Counted from the stretch's first letter, positions 24,787 to 34,224 are shown. The stretch is 64,000 nt of DNA from Chryseobacterium pennae (GCF_003385515.1 NZ_QNVT01000010.1:124001-188000), one strand, 5' to 3'. Notes: generated by a model not told the origin, from the sequence alone. Numbers and translations are program-made.

Positions 24787-24975
24787 ATGAATCAAAACAT
24801 TTTTAAAGCCCAGAAACTTAACAGGCTAACATTAAAAGAAATTAAAGGTGGTGGAAAAGTTATCGTACCCAATTGTTTTACACTTTGTGGTGAAGCAGGA
24901 GGTGTAGTTTCAGGACATCCGGGAAGAGGAGATATGTGCACTCCGGACAGATCACTTTGCTGCTATTGCAGATAA
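24787..24975 (+). CDS. GG-leader, six-cysteine peptide precursor (third, divergent)
   Basis: A 62-residue peptide. The leader KLNRLTLKEIKGG ends at Gly21-Gly22 and resembles the leaders of the peptides at 17808 and 18342. The predicted mature part has six cysteines (30, 34, 51, 58, 59, 61) in a different pattern, with a glycine-rich centre and a CCYC end. So it shares the export signal type but not the core. It stands alone between the ArsC-like gene and convergent gcvT, with its own terminator. Its 5' flank (AATCAAAAACT) resembles the leader of peptide 2. Confidence 0.75.
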   Translation: MNQNIFKAQKLNRLTLKEIKGGGKVIVPNCFTLCGEAGGVVSGHPGRGDMCTPDRSLCCYCR

Positions 24976-24981
24976 GAATAC

Positions 24982-25017
24982 AGAGATTGTAAATTTTACA
25001 GTCTCTTTTTTTTTTTT
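24982..25017 (+). terminator. Terminator of peptide gene 3
   Basis: AGAGATTGTAAA (24982-24993) pairs with TTTACAGTCTCT (24995-25006, one G-U), followed by a long T-run. Confidence 0.9.
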
Positions 25018-25030
25018 GGAATAGATGTTA

Positions 25031-25062
25031 AAAGAAAAGAGACTATCCGAAGACAGTCTCTT
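25031..25062 (-). terminator. Terminator of gcvT
   Basis: AAGAGACT (25037-25044) / AGTCTCTT (25055-25062), followed on the minus strand by TTTTCTTTT. Confidence 0.8.
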
Positions 25063-25085
25063 ATCAGTATTATTTTTTAGAACAA

Positions 25086-26162
25086 TTATACAAAAGGAGC
25101 TTTTACCACTTTTGCAGGAATATTCTTGTTTCTTACCTGGATAAAGATCTCAGAACCTAATTTGAAGTGAGGTTTGTCTACATAAGCAAGACCTAAACCT
25201 ACTTTCTTCATTGGAGACTGTGTTCCGGAAGTTACTTTTCCGATAACATTTCCTTCAGCATCTACAACAGGGTAGTCATGTCTTGGAACTCCTTTATCTG
25301 TAAGTTCAAAAGCTACCAGTTTTCTGGTAACACCTTCTTCTTTCTGTTTAGCGAAAACTTCTTTAGAAACGAAATCTTTATCAAATTTTGTGATCCATCC
25401 TAAACCTGCTTCAATGGGAGAAGTAGTATCATCAATGTCGTTTCCGTAAAGACAGAATCCTTTTTCAAGTCTTAAAGTATCTCTGGAAGCCAATCCGCAA
25501 GGAACAATTCCTTCAGCTTCACCAGCCTTCATTATTTCATCCCAAAGTTGTTCAGCGTTTTCGTTTTTGAAATAGATTTCAAAACCTCCGCTTCCTGTAT
25601 ATCCTGTGTTAGAGATGATTACGTCGTTCACTCCTGCAACACTTCCTACTGTAAAATTATAGTAAGGAATTTCAGAAAGGGCTACGTCAGTAAGTTTTTG
25701 AAGAATTTCAGTAGCTTTAGGACCTTGAACTGCTAATAACGACATGTCATCAGATGCGTTGGTCATTTTTGCTCCGAAAGTATTGTATTTTGAGATATGG
25801 TTCCAGTCTTTATCAATATTGGAGGCGTTTACTACTACAAAATATTTGTCATCCTCCATTTTGTAAACGATAAGATCGTCCACAATTCCTCCGTTTTCGT
25901 TGGGAAGACATGAGTACTGAGCTTTTCCGTTTTCAAGAGTATCCACATTGTTAGTCGTTACAAATTGTAAAAGATCTTTAGATCCCGGACCTTCGATGAA
26001 AAACTGTCCCATGTGGGAAACATCAAACAATCCTGCCTTTTCTCTTACTGCAAAATGCTCTTCTGTTACTCCTGAATATTGTACAGGCATTTCAAAACCT
26101 GCGAAAGGTACGATCTTAGCTCCCAATGAAACATGTTTGTCGTACAAAGCTGTTTTCTTCAT
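25086..26162 (-). CDS. gcvT: Glycine cleavage system T protein (aminomethyltransferase)
   Basis: A 358-residue cytosolic enzyme that transfers the aminomethyl carbon from the H protein to tetrahydrofolate, releasing ammonia. Family features are the N-terminal [20 protein letters not shown], the DVSHMGQ motif, the catalytic-region aspartate in [25 protein letters not shown], and [16 protein letters not shown] near the folate site. Length is typical. It is the last gene of an apparent minus-strand cluster with idi and the secreted protein at 26172 (10-base gap). gcvP and gcvH are not in the window, as is common in Bacteroidota. Confidence 0.96.
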   Translation of the reverse strand: MKKTALYDKHVSLGAKIVPFAGFEMPVQYSGVTEEHFAVREKAGLFDVSHMGQFFIEGPGSKDLLQFVTTNNVDTLENGKAQYSCLPNENGGIVDDLIVYKMEDDKYFVVVNASNIDKDWNHISKYNTFGAKMTNASDDMSLLAVQGPKATEILQKLTDVALSEIPYYNFTVGSVAGVNDVIISNTGYTGSGGFEIYFKNENAEQLWDEIMKAGEAEGIVPCGLASRDTLRLEKGFCLYGNDIDDTTSPIEAGLGWITKFDKDFVSKEVFAKQKEEGVTRKLVAFELTDKGVPRHDYPVVDAEGNVIGKVTSGTQSPMKKVGLGLAYVDKPHFKLGSEIFIQVRNKNIPAKVVKAPFV

Positions 26163-26171
26163 ATTTAATTT

Positions 26172-26642
26172 TTATTTCTTTATTTTAAAACTGTTAAAAG
26201 TCTCATTAAATAGGGTCATATAGTTTCCGTTCCAGAATTTCTGGCCACAGTTTATGGTTACCAGATACAAGTCTTTATCCTTTTGAAAGGCTCTTGTAAT
26301 CCAGAAAAGTTTTTCTTTTTCATCAAAATATTCGTAGAAATATTCTGTATATCCTTTTTTACCTCTGTTTTCCTTTACTTTTTTTTCTTCATCTTCCGAT
26401 TTATAAAGGGCCAGAATGAATTTCTTCGTTTCAGCTTTGGGAAGATTCAGATCATGATATTCGGAAATGGTAATGGCTCCGATCTCATTGGTTGGGAAAA
26501 TATTGATAATGTCACTGTCATTGGTAGATTTCCAGCCTTCAGGAACATTGATAGAGTAGTTGGCACTATCATAAGTAGTTGCCTTTTGAGCAAAAAACAG
26601 ACTTCCTGATAGAATGGCAGAAAAGAGAAAGAGTTTTTTCAT
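26172..26642 (-). CDS. Secreted hypothetical protein (PsbP/DUF1795-like fold suspected)
   Basis: A 156-residue protein with a signal peptide (about residues 1-18, ending LFFAQK). The mature part has the pattern of small single-domain secreted proteins that open with YSINVPEGW, seen in PsbP-like/DUF1795 folds, and ends with LFNETFNSFKIKK. The name is tentative. It is 2 bases downstream of idi and 10 bases upstream of gcvT, so all three are probably one transcript, although no functional link is evident. Confidence 0.7.
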   Translation of the reverse strand: MKKLFLFSAILSGSLFFAQKATTYDSANYSINVPEGWKSTNDSDIINIFPTNEIGAITISEYHDLNLPKAETKKFILALYKSEDEEKKVKENRGKKGYTEYFYEYFDEKEKLFWITRAFQKDKDLYLVTINCGQKFWNGNYMTLFNETFNSFKIKK

Positions 26643-26644
26643 CG

Positions 26645-27154
26645 TTAAAAATGGTGTTTATATTCTTCAAGAATGATTTTGAACCATTCGGTGAAATGTT
26701 CAGGGTTTTCAGAAATTTCTTTATCCAGATCTTCAGGGGAAATAAATCTTACTTCTTCTACTTCCTCTTTATTCAGGTTAAAATCAGATTCATAGTTTCC
26801 AACAAAAACATGATCAAGTTCATGCTCCCAAAGACCACCGCCTACATCTGCTTTGTAAATAAAATTGAATTTTTCTGAAAGTTCAGCCTTTATTCCCAAC
26901 TCTTCTTTTAATCTTCGTTGAGCTCCGGCCAGGTAAGTTTCCCCAATTCTGGGATGTGAACAGACTGCATTGGTCCATTGATTGGGAGAATGGTATTTTC
27001 CTGACGCCCTTTTCTGAAGCAGCATTTCGCCCTTAGTATTGAATAAAAATACAGAAAAAGCACGGTGTAACAGACCATTAACGTGAGCTTGCTGTTTTTC
27101 CATCAAGCCCAAAACCACATCATCAGGATTTACTAAAACTACAAATTCTTCCAT
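26645..27154 (-). CDS. idi: Isopentenyl-diphosphate delta-isomerase, type I
   Basis: A 169-residue Nudix-fold enzyme that interconverts isopentenyl and dimethylallyl diphosphate for isoprenoid (menaquinone, carotenoid) synthesis. Active-site elements are WTNAVCSHPRIGE (catalytic Cys and metal-binding His), the Nudix-like AAGAQRRLKEELGI region (here AGAQRRLKEELGI) and the ELDHVFVG glutamate motif. Length is close to E. coli Idi (182 aa). The -7 element at 27160-27167 ends five bases before the ATG, so the message may be leaderless. Confidence 0.95.
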   Translation of the reverse strand: MEEFVVLVNPDDVVLGLMEKQQAHVNGLLHRAFSVFLFNTKGEMLLQKRASGKYHSPNQWTNAVCSHPRIGETYLAGAQRRLKEELGIKAELSEKFNFIYKADVGGGLWEHELDHVFVGNYESDFNLNKEEVEEVRFISPEDLDKEISENPEHFTEWFKIILEEYKHHF

Positions 27155-27159
27155 TTCTA

Positions 27160-27167
27160 CAAATGTA
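27160..27167 (-). promoter_or_regulatory. -7 element of idi
   Basis: Minus-strand TACATTTG followed by TAGAA and the ATG: an exact TAnnTTTG match with about a 5-base distance. It probably drives the idi-26172-gcvT cluster. Confidence 0.55.
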
Positions 27168-27446
27168 AGTGTAATAAATGTATTTTGGAAATTTTTAGGA
27201 AAACATTATATCTTTTGGATGATAGGAAAAGAGAATAAAAAAAGAAAATTTTAAATCATAAGTATGATTCACTAAAAGCCAAAATATTCTCTATTTCAAT
27301 ATCTAAACTAAAATTAAAAAAGAAAAATTTTAACCATAAGTCATTAAATCATGAATAAAATGTTTATATTATTTATTAAATAACGATTTTTATAGTAAAA
27401 TTTTAACTTAAACCAAGATTAATATAGCTAATGGTTATAAAATCCG
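27168..27446. other. AT-rich spacer with a short degenerate direct repeat
   Basis: Non-coding. The only structure seen is a loosely repeated GAAAATTTTAA-n-CATAAGT sequence near 27243 and 27322. No gene or terminator found. Confidence 0.4.
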
Positions 27447-27454
27447 TAACTTTG
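27447..27454 (+). promoter_or_regulatory. -7 element of the HAD-like gene
   Basis: TAACTTTG, an exact TAnnTTTG match 18 bases before the ATG at 27472. Confidence 0.55.
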
Positions 27455-27471
27455 TTACTCAAATTTTCGTG

Positions 27472-27882
27472 ATGGAATTAGAATACGTAGAACACATCAG
27501 TCCTATTCTTAAGGATGGAGTAAAAAATTATTTAATCGATATAGACGGAACCATTACGGATGACGTTCCTAATGAGGAACCCGAAAGAATGGTTACCTGT
27601 GAGCCATATCCTGATGCTTTGGAAACCATTAATAAATGGTATGACGAAGGACATCAGATCTGTTTCTTTACCTCAAGAACCGAAAACCTGAAGCAAGTCA
27701 CAATTGATTGGCTGGATAAGCATGGGTTCAAGTACCACAGTGTACTTTGTGGAAAACCAAGAGGAGGAAATTATCACTGGATAGACAATCATTTGGTAAG
27801 AGCTACAAGATACAAAGGAAGGTTTACTGACCTGGTAGAAAAGCAGGTAACCATTGAAGTGTTCAAAGAAGACGAAGAATAA
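27472..27882 (+). CDS. HAD-like phosphatase domain protein
   Basis: A 136-residue cytosolic protein with the HAD first motif LIDIDGTITDD (nucleophile and acid aspartates), motif II in CFFTSRTENL and a lysine-containing CGKPRGGNYHWIDNH segment with the motif IV aspartate. Homologues in flavobacteria are often named phosphoheptose isomerase, but the visible motifs are those of a small HAD phosphatase, so that name is doubtful. The ATG at 27472 is preferred to the adjoining GTG at 27469. It is followed by serA after 85 bases. Confidence 0.8.
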   Translation: MELEYVEHISPILKDGVKNYLIDIDGTITDDVPNEEPERMVTCEPYPDALETINKWYDEGHQICFFTSRTENLKQVTIDWLDKHGFKYHSVLCGKPRGGNYHWIDNHLVRATRYKGRFTDLVEKQVTIEVFKEDEE

Positions 27883-27967
27883 AATAATATAACGGAAGAT
27901 TTAAAAATTGAATGGAGTGTATCCTTTAATTTTTAAATCTTTCAACTTTTAAAACATAGCTGTATTT

Positions 27968-28927
27968 ATGAAAGTTTTAGCAAATGACGGCCTGGATCAA
28001 TCTGGAATTGATGCATTAACAGAAAAGGGATTCGAGGTGATTACTGCAAAAGTTCCACAGGAGCTTTTAGTAGATTATATTAACGAGCACGAAGTTCGTA
28101 CTTTATTGGTAAGAAGTGCTACACAGGTGAGGAAAGATATTATTGATGGTTGCCCATCCCTCGAAATTATCGGAAGAGGTGGGGTAGGAATGGATAATAT
28201 TGATGTAGACTATGCAAGAGAAAAAGGAATTCATGTCATCAATACACCGGCAGCTTCTTCAGAATCTGTGGCTGAGCTTGTTTTTGCTCACTTATTTTCC
28301 GGAGCGAGATTTCTTCAGGATTCTAACAGAAAAATGCCTTTGGTAGGAGATACAGAGTTTGCAGGTCTTAAAAAAGCATATGCAGCAGGGATTGAATTGA
28401 GAGGAAAGACCATCGGTATCATCGGAATGGGAAGAATAGGTCAGGAAGTGGCAAGAATAGCTCTTGGACTTGGGATGAGAGTGGTTGCAGCAGATAATAA
28501 TGTAGGAAGAGCAAGTATTAAAGTGAAATTCTACAATAATCAGTTCATCAACGTAGATATAGAAACAGAACCTTTACAGGAAGTGTTGAAGCATTCAGAC
28601 TTTATTACCCTTCACGTTCCGGCTCAGAAAGACGGATATATGATTGGTAAGAATGAGTTTGAAATCATGAAAGATGGAGTAGCTATCGTTAACTGTTCCA
28701 GAGGAGGAGTTATTGATGAAGCTGCTTTAATTGAAGTGTTGGATTCCGGTAAAGTGAGATTTGCTGGCCTTGATGTTTTCATTAATGAACCGACACCTTC
28801 TAAAGAGATTCTTAACCATTCTAAAATCTCCCTTACGCCACACACAGGTGCTTCCACACTTGAGGCTCAGGATAGAATCGGGCTTTCTCTGGCAGATCAG
28901 ATTTCAAGCATTCTGCAGATTCAGTAA
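27968..28927 (+). CDS. serA: D-3-phosphoglycerate dehydrogenase
   Basis: A 319-residue D-isomer-specific 2-hydroxyacid dehydrogenase that starts serine synthesis from 3-phosphoglycerate. The NAD-binding GMGRIG (153-158) and the catalytic Arg245 (NCSRGG), Glu274 (FINEPTP) and His292 (TPHTGAST) are all present. It is the short form without ACT or ASB regulatory domains, so the serine feedback seen in long SerA enzymes is not expected. Followed by a bidirectional terminator shared with mscL. Confidence 0.92.
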   Translation: MKVLANDGLDQSGIDALTEKGFEVITAKVPQELLVDYINEHEVRTLLVRSATQVRKDIIDGCPSLEIIGRGGVGMDNIDVDYAREKGIHVINTPAASSESVAELVFAHLFSGARFLQDSNRKMPLVGDTEFAGLKKAYAAGIELRGKTIGIIGMGRIGQEVARIALGLGMRVVAADNNVGRASIKVKFYNNQFINVDIETEPLQEVLKHSDFITLHVPAQKDGYMIGKNEFEIMKDGVAIVNCSRGGVIDEAALIEVLDSGKVRFAGLDVFINEPTPSKEILNHSKISLTPHTGASTLEAQDRIGLSLADQISSILQIQ

Positions 28928-28947
28928 TTGAAGCTATCAGATAAAAC

Positions 28948-28976
28948 AAAAGCACCTTCATCAAGAAGGTGCTTTT
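28948..28976. terminator. Bidirectional terminator between serA and mscL
   Basis: AAAAGCACCTTC (28948-28959) / GAAGGTGCTTTT (28965-28976), five-base loop. Confidence 0.9.
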
Positions 28977-29001
28977 ATATTTTAAACCGCTAGGGAACGG
29001 A

Positions 29002-29382
29002 TTATATATTATTTTTGCTTTTCAGTAAATCTCTGATTTCAGCTAATAACTTTTGATCATCTGTAGGTCCTGTAGGGGCTGGAGCATCTTTCTTATTAAC
29101 TTTATTAGCTCCTTTAATGATAAAGAAAAGAACCATAGCAATACACAGAAAGCTAATGACGGCAGAAAGGAAATTCCCATACGCAACACCATTCCAGGTA
29201 AGTTTAGCGATATTTTCTGCACCTGCTGCTTTAAGCGCAGGGTTTAAGATCAGAGGAGTAATAACGTCTTCCACTAAAGACGAAACAATTTTACCAAATG
29301 CTGCTCCAATGATTACACCGACAGCAAGATCGAGAACATTTCCTTTAAAGGCAAACTCTTTAAATTCCTTAACAAATCCCAT
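29002..29382 (-). CDS. mscL: Large-conductance mechanosensitive channel
   Basis: A 126-residue inner-membrane channel that opens under membrane tension during osmotic downshock. It has the family start MGFVKEFKEFAFKGNVLDLAVGVIIGAAFGKIV (N-terminal amphipathic helix and TM1 pore helix), then TM2 FLCIAMVLFFIIKGANKV, then a charged C-terminal bundle. The start fits a -7 element at 29411-29418. Confidence 0.96.
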   Translation of the reverse strand: MGFVKEFKEFAFKGNVLDLAVGVIIGAAFGKIVSSLVEDVITPLILNPALKAAGAENIAKLTWNGVAYGNFLSAVISFLCIAMVLFFIIKGANKVNKKDAPAPTGPTDDQKLLAEIRDLLKSKNNI

Positions 29383-29410
29383 AATTTATATTTTTTAATT
29401 AGTATATACA

Positions 29411-29418
29411 CAAAAATA
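29411..29418 (-). promoter_or_regulatory. -7 element of mscL
   Basis: Minus-strand TATTTTTG, about 29 bases before the ATG at 29382. Confidence 0.5.
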
Positions 29419-29626
29419 TAATTAAAAAATGTAAAAAACACTACTTTTTATCGTTTTTTATTCTGAAAAAGCGGACTTTTATCCTAAATCCATAGTATCT
29501 GATTTAATAGAAATTGTAACTTTATCCTTATATTTTATCTCATTAATGATGTCCCTGTATTTTTGTTATCTGGGCTTTATCATAATGAAATATCTTTTAT
29601 AATTTATTTAAAAGTCAGATTTACCT

Positions 29627-31144
29627 ATGAAGATCTTCACTGCTGAACAAATCCGTAGCTGGGACCGGTTTACCATTTCCCGTGAGCCAATATCTTCCAT
29701 TCAATTGATGGAGAGGGCTTCAATGACGGTGGCTAATTGGATATCCGAACATTGTAAAACCCATAGAAAGACAGTTTTACTTTGTGGCAACGGTAATAAT
29801 GGTGGTGATGGTTTGGCAGTAGCAAGAATACTTTATCTGAAAGGATTTGATGTAGAGGTATTTGTTAAAGATCCAAAGGGTAAATTCTCAGAAGATGCCT
29901 CGGTGAATATTAAAAGGATAGAAGATATTTCAGGAATCTCTGTCCGGACCTTCAGTCAGATTACTCAATATAAGTTTGATGATGAAACTGTTATTATTGA
30001 CGCGCTCTTTGGAACTGGATTGTCCAGACCTTTGGAAGGAGAATATAAAGAACTTGTTGATCAGATCAATAAAAAAGATCATATCAAAATAGCTATAGAT
30101 GTTCCCTCTGGAATGTCTGCTGACAGGCTCATTGGTGGTGATTCTGTTATCTTGAAAACTGATTATACACTTACTTTTCAGTCCTGGAAGCGAAGTTTTC
30201 TTCATCCGGAAACCGGAAAGTATACCGGAAAAGTAATCGTTCTGAATATTGATTTAAATAAAGAATATGCTGAAGTAACTGAAACGAATTATTTCGCAAC
30301 TGATGATCACTTTGCCGGATCCCTTTTTATACCCAGAAATGAATTTGCTCATAAAGGGAGTTATGGTAAAGCGGTAATTGTTGGTGGAAGCTATGGGAAG
30401 ATCGGTGCAGCAGTCTTGGCTACAAAATCGGCCTTGAAAACAGGAGCAGGACTTACTTTTACATTAGCTCCTCAATGTGGATATGAAGTCTTGCAGACTT
30501 CCTGTCCTGAAGCTATGTTTATAGAAGGAGGGGAGCAATATATTAAAGATTTTGATATTGATAAAGGAGCAGTTATAGGAATTGGTCCCGGCTTGGGAAC
30601 ACATGCAGATACTCAAAAGGGACTTTTGAAGTTTCTGAAAGATAATCAGGCTCCATTAGTATTGGATGCCGATGCATTGAATATTATTTCTGAAGATAAG
30701 AAAAACCTTCAGTTAATTCCCAAAAGATCAATTATCACTCCTCATCCCAAAGAATTCGAAAGGTTATTTGGTCCAACAGAAAACTCCTTTGAACGATTGG
30801 AACTGGCAAGAAAAAAAGCTGAAGAACTTGGTGTTTATATTGTATTAAAAGATCATCATACGCAAGTAATTACTCCTGATGGGAAAGTTTACTATAATCT
30901 GACCGGAAATGCGGGACTTGCCAAGGGAGGAAGCGGTGATATTCTGACCGGTATTTTAACTTCACTATTAGCTCAGCGGTATTCGGAAAAAAATGCCTGT
31001 ATTCTGGGAGTCTGGCTGCATGGAAAAGCCGCAGATCTTGCAGCTGAAAAACATTCAAAAGAGTCTATGCTTCCTACAGATGTCATTGATGAGTTAGGAA
31101 ATGTTTTTATTGATTTAAATAGAAAAAAAATGAGAATTTTATGA
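29627..31144 (+). CDS. nnr: Bifunctional NAD(P)H-hydrate repair enzyme (epimerase and dehydratase)
   Basis: A 505-residue two-domain enzyme. The N-terminal YjeF_N domain (about residues 1-215, with LLCGNGNNGGDGLAVAR) epimerises damaged NAD(P)HX. The C-terminal ribokinase-like domain (about 230-505, with GSYGKIGAAVLATKSALKTGAG, GIGPGLG, TPHPKEFERL and the ATP site AKGGSGDILTGI) dehydrates it using ADP. Length and fusion order are those of bacterial Nnr proteins. Convergent with lgt over a shared terminator. Confidence 0.95.
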   Translation: MKIFTAEQIRSWDRFTISREPISSIQLMERASMTVANWISEHCKTHRKTVLLCGNGNNGGDGLAVARILYLKGFDVEVFVKDPKGKFSEDASVNIKRIEDISGISVRTFSQITQYKFDDETVIIDALFGTGLSRPLEGEYKELVDQINKKDHIKIAIDVPSGMSADRLIGGDSVILKTDYTLTFQSWKRSFLHPETGKYTGKVIVLNIDLNKEYAEVTETNYFATDDHFAGSLFIPRNEFAHKGSYGKAVIVGGSYGKIGAAVLATKSALKTGAGLTFTLAPQCGYEVLQTSCPEAMFIEGGEQYIKDFDIDKGAVIGIGPGLGTHADTQKGLLKFLKDNQAPLVLDADALNIISEDKKNLQLIPKRSIITPHPKEFERLFGPTENSFERLELARKKAEELGVYIVLKDHHTQVITPDGKVYYNLTGNAGLAKGGSGDILTGILTSLLAQRYSEKNACILGVWLHGKAADLAAEKHSKESMLPTDVIDELGNVFIDLNRKKMRIL

Positions 31145-31181
31145 TTGTAGGGAAGGCTAAGTACATAAATCAGTAAACGTA

Positions 31182-31218
31182 AAAAAGGCAAATCTGTAAT
31201 TAACAAATTTGCCTTTTT
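31182..31218. terminator. Bidirectional terminator between nnr and lgt
   Basis: AAAAAGGCAAAT (31182-31193) / ATTTGCCTTTTT (31207-31218). Confidence 0.9.
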
Positions 31219-31251
31219 ATATTTTAAGCCAAGATTAACCAGCTATTCTTT

Positions 31252-32520
31252 TCATTCCGGTTTCTCGTTTTCTACCTCCGTAATTTTAAATTTCCTGGAA
31301 ACGATCATAATGATCACTCCGGCAAGCATAAAAGGAATAGAAAGAACCTGTCCCGTGTTTAGTCCTCCGATCTGAATGAATTCATCACCTTGTGGTTCTT
31401 TTAGGAATTCTACAAAGAATCTGATGGCCCACAGGATGATAAAGAATAATCCAAATAGCCATCCCTGCTGATATTTTTTATTTGTTTTTCTGTAAAGAAT
31501 CCATAATAAAATGAATAATGCAACATATCCTACTGCTTCGAATAACTGACTTGGGTAACGCGGTACCGTAAGTCCATATTCACTGCTCTGTTGTGGGAAA
31601 AGTAATGCAAAAGGAGAATTGGGGTCAGCAGGTTTTCCTACGATCTCAGAATTGAAGAAGTTCCCCATTCTTACAAATGCACCACCTAAAGCTACTACAA
31701 TCCCTAATCTGTCATATACCCAGAAAGGGTTTTTCCTGATAACCTTATATGAGTAATAAAGAGTGGTAAGAATCAGTGCAATAGTTGCTCCGTGACTTGC
31801 CAATCCTGAAAATCCTGTGAATTTGATCCCATTTTTGGTGCTGATCGGTAAAAATACACTCCAGAAATCCTCCTTAAACAGTTCTGGCTGATAGAAGATA
31901 ACATGTCCTAATCTAGCTCCAAGAATAGTTCCTATCAATGTCCATGTGAAAAGCGGCTCCAGATATTTCTGGTTAATATTATCAATTTTAAAGATTCTTG
32001 TCATTAAAATATATCCGAAACCAAAGGCCAGTACGAACATTAAGCTATAAAAGTGCAGGGTAAATATGCCGATATTGATCCCTTTTGACGGATCCCATAT
32101 TTTAAAAGAAGTTTTAAGCTCCACTTTATCAGAATCAGAAATAGGTTTTGCAGACTTTACCGCATATTTGAATGTGGTGATATTATCTTTGGAAGGAGGA
32201 GTGTTGATCAGTTTAAAATGTTTATCAAAAAACTGATATTGTGAATCTTTGAATCTTGTAAGTGCTGAAGCGTTGTAGCTGTAGTACGCAGGCTCAAAAT
32301 TAGATTCGTTAAGGATGACCAGCACATTATCTTTTATCCCTCTGTCTGGAAAAGCGCTAAGATCTCCCAGTTCTGTAGTGGAATAGATTTTTACAGGAAC
32401 ATTATTTCCATTGATGTCTAAAGCTCCGTCAGATAGACCTCCAGGGTATTCCTGTGCAAAAAGGCACTGGGTAACCAATGCAAATATGACAAGGTAAATT
32501 CTGAAAAAAATATTACTCAT
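31252..32520 (-). CDS. lgt: Prolipoprotein diacylglyceryl transferase with N-terminal extension
   Basis: A 422-residue inner-membrane enzyme that adds diacylglycerol to the lipobox cysteine of prolipoproteins. The core (about residue 139 on) carries the GARLGH, SGLASHGA, VRMGNFFNSEIVG, RYPSQLFEAVGY and LNTGQ elements of Lgt. About 135 extra residues precede it, beginning with a signal-like segment (ending CLFAQ), making it some 130 residues longer than E. coli Lgt (291 aa). The extension probably lies in the periplasm. yidD is 26 bases upstream, so the two form an operon. Confidence 0.92.
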   Translation of the reverse strand: MSNIFFRIYLVIFALVTQCLFAQEYPGGLSDGALDINGNNVPVKIYSTTELGDLSAFPDRGIKDNVLVILNESNFEPAYYSYNASALTRFKDSQYQFFDKHFKLINTPPSKDNITTFKYAVKSAKPISDSDKVELKTSFKIWDPSKGINIGIFTLHFYSLMFVLAFGFGYILMTRIFKIDNINQKYLEPLFTWTLIGTILGARLGHVIFYQPELFKEDFWSVFLPISTKNGIKFTGFSGLASHGATIALILTTLYYSYKVIRKNPFWVYDRLGIVVALGGAFVRMGNFFNSEIVGKPADPNSPFALLFPQQSSEYGLTVPRYPSQLFEAVGYVALFILLWILYRKTNKKYQQGWLFGLFFIILWAIRFFVEFLKEPQGDEFIQIGGLNTGQVLSIPFMLAGVIIMIVSRKFKITEVENEKPE

Positions 32521-32545
32521 TTTTCTATTGATTTAATAGTTTGTT

Positions 32546-32797
32546 TTATTGATGTTTATGCTTAGGGGGAACAGGGTCGTAGCCGCTTCCTCCCCATGGG
32601 TGGCATCTTAAAATTCGCCTGAACCCCATCCAGAAACCCTTAAATACACCATGAACCTGCAAGGACTCTACCATATAATGAGAGCAGGTAGGTTCGTAAC
32701 GGCAATTTTTAGGAAGTAGGGGCGAGATGAACCACTGGTAAAATTTGATCAAAATTACCAAAGGAAATGTAATGATTTTATTGAATGTAAGTTTCAA
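32546..32797 (-). CDS. yidD: Membrane protein insertion efficiency factor YidD
   Basis: An 83-residue membrane-associated protein that assists YidC-dependent insertion. The conserved core is [20 protein letters not shown] followed by [13 protein letters not shown], then [18 protein letters not shown]: the three cysteines and the HPWGGSG motif define the family. It is upstream of lgt in a two-gene operon. A -7 element at 32806-32813 ends eight bases before the ATG. Confidence 0.96.
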   Translation of the reverse strand: MKLTFNKIITFPLVILIKFYQWFISPLLPKNCRYEPTCSHYMVESLQVHGVFKGFWMGFRRILRCHPWGGSGYDPVPPKHKHQ

Positions 32798-32805
32798 AAC
32801 AATGC

Positions 32806-32813
32806 AAAAATAG
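32806..32813 (-). promoter_or_regulatory. -7 element of yidD-lgt
   Basis: Minus-strand TATTTTTG, eight bases before the yidD ATG. Confidence 0.45.
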
Positions 32814-32898
32814 GGTAAAAAAATGAAAATTAGTTTAATTTTGTTAGAAGTTTCAGAGCGTAGAAATCTGAAATATTGATCTTAAAAAATAAAATACT

Positions 32899-34176
32899 TT
32901 GAATCAAAATATTCCATTAGCTGAGAAATTAAGACCTAAAACCCTGGATGAGGTGCTGGGGCAGGAACATCTTACTGGCGAGAAAGGAACGATCAGAAAA
33001 ATGATCGAAAATAATTCCCTGAATTCCCTGATACTTTGGGGGCCTCCGGGAACAGGCAAGACTACACTGGCAGAGATTATTTCTGAGAGTTCCGGGAGAA
33101 AATTTTATAAACTTTCAGCGGTGTCTTCGGGAGTAAAAGATGTTCGTGATGTAATTGATGATGCTAAAAAGCAGAATTTATTTTCCGGAAAATCACCTAT
33201 TTTGTTTATTGATGAGATTCACCGTTTTAATAAGTCCCAGCAGGATTCCCTGTTGCATGCAGTAGAAAAAGGCTGGATCGTTTTAATAGGAGCTACTACA
33301 GAAAATCCGAGCTTTGAAGTGGTCTCTGCTTTATTATCAAGAAGTCAGGTGTATATCCTGAAAGCACTAAGTTATGAAAAGCTTGAAGAACTTATCGATA
33401 TCGCTTCTGAAAGATATAATAAAGATGAACGCTCAGACTTTAAAATTCTTGAAAAAGAGGCACTGATACAATATTCAGGAGGTGATGCCCGAAAGCTGAT
33501 CAATTCTGTAGAACTGGTTTTGAATCAGTATAAAAATACAGAGACCAAAGAGATTATCAATTCAGATGTGCTGGAAGTTCTTCAGGAAACCATGGCATTG
33601 TATGATAAGAATGGTGAGCAGCATTATGATATTATCTCTGCCTTTATCAAATCCATGCGTGGGGGAGATCCTAACGGAGCTGTTTATTGGCTGGCGAGAA
33701 TGATTGCCGGAGGAGAAGATATTAAGTTTATAGCAAGAAGAATGCTTATTCTGGCGGCAGAAGATATCGGGTTGGCAAATCCTAATGCGCTGGTTATTGC
33801 CAATAACTGTTTTCAGGCTATCAATGTGATTGGAAATCCCGAAGCGAGAATTATTTTAAGCGAGACGGCTGTATATCTGGCTGTTTCTCCAAAGAGTAAC
33901 TCTGCGTATATGGCAATTAATGAAGCGTTAGCGTTGGTAAAACAAACCGGTAATCTTCCTGTACCACTTCATTTAAGAAACGCTCCTACCAAACTGATGA
34001 AAGATCTTGATTATGGAAAAGAATATAAATATGCTCATTCCTATGAAGGAAATTTTGTAGAGCAGGACTTCCTTCCTCAGGAAATCAGGGATGTGAAACT
34101 GTATGAACCCGGAAATAATTCAACAGAAAAGAAAATCTATGAAGAACTGAAGAAAAAGTGGGGAAAGAAATATTAA
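32899..34176 (+). CDS. rarA: Replication-associated recombination protein A
   Basis: A 425-residue AAA+ ATPase (MgsA/RarA) that acts on stalled replication forks. Walker A is GPPGTGKTT (48-56) and Walker B is [10 protein letters not shown] (101-110), followed by a sensor region ([11 protein letters not shown]) and the C-terminal tetramerisation domain ([24 protein letters not shown]). The start is a TTG at 32899; no ATG lies before the conserved [17 protein letters not shown]. Convergent with the gene at 34225 over a shared terminator. Confidence 0.95.
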   Translation: MNQNIPLAEKLRPKTLDEVLGQEHLTGEKGTIRKMIENNSLNSLILWGPPGTGKTTLAEIISESSGRKFYKLSAVSSGVKDVRDVIDDAKKQNLFSGKSPILFIDEIHRFNKSQQDSLLHAVEKGWIVLIGATTENPSFEVVSALLSRSQVYILKALSYEKLEELIDIASERYNKDERSDFKILEKEALIQYSGGDARKLINSVELVLNQYKNTETKEIINSDVLEVLQETMALYDKNGEQHYDIISAFIKSMRGGDPNGAVYWLARMIAGGEDIKFIARRMLILAAEDIGLANPNALVIANNCFQAINVIGNPEARIILSETAVYLAVSPKSNSAYMAINEALALVKQTGNLPVPLHLRNAPTKLMKDLDYGKEYKYAHSYEGNFVEQDFLPQEIRDVKLYEPGNNSTEKKIYEELKKKWGKKY

Positions 34177-34180
34177 ATAA

Positions 34181-34211
34181 AAAAGGATAGAACTCTTAGT
34201 CTATCCTTTTT
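34181..34211. terminator. Bidirectional terminator after rarA
   Basis: AAAAGGATAGA (34181-34191) / TCTATCCTTTT (34200-34210), Ts following. Confidence 0.9.
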
Positions 34212-34224
34212 TTATGGTGAAAAA

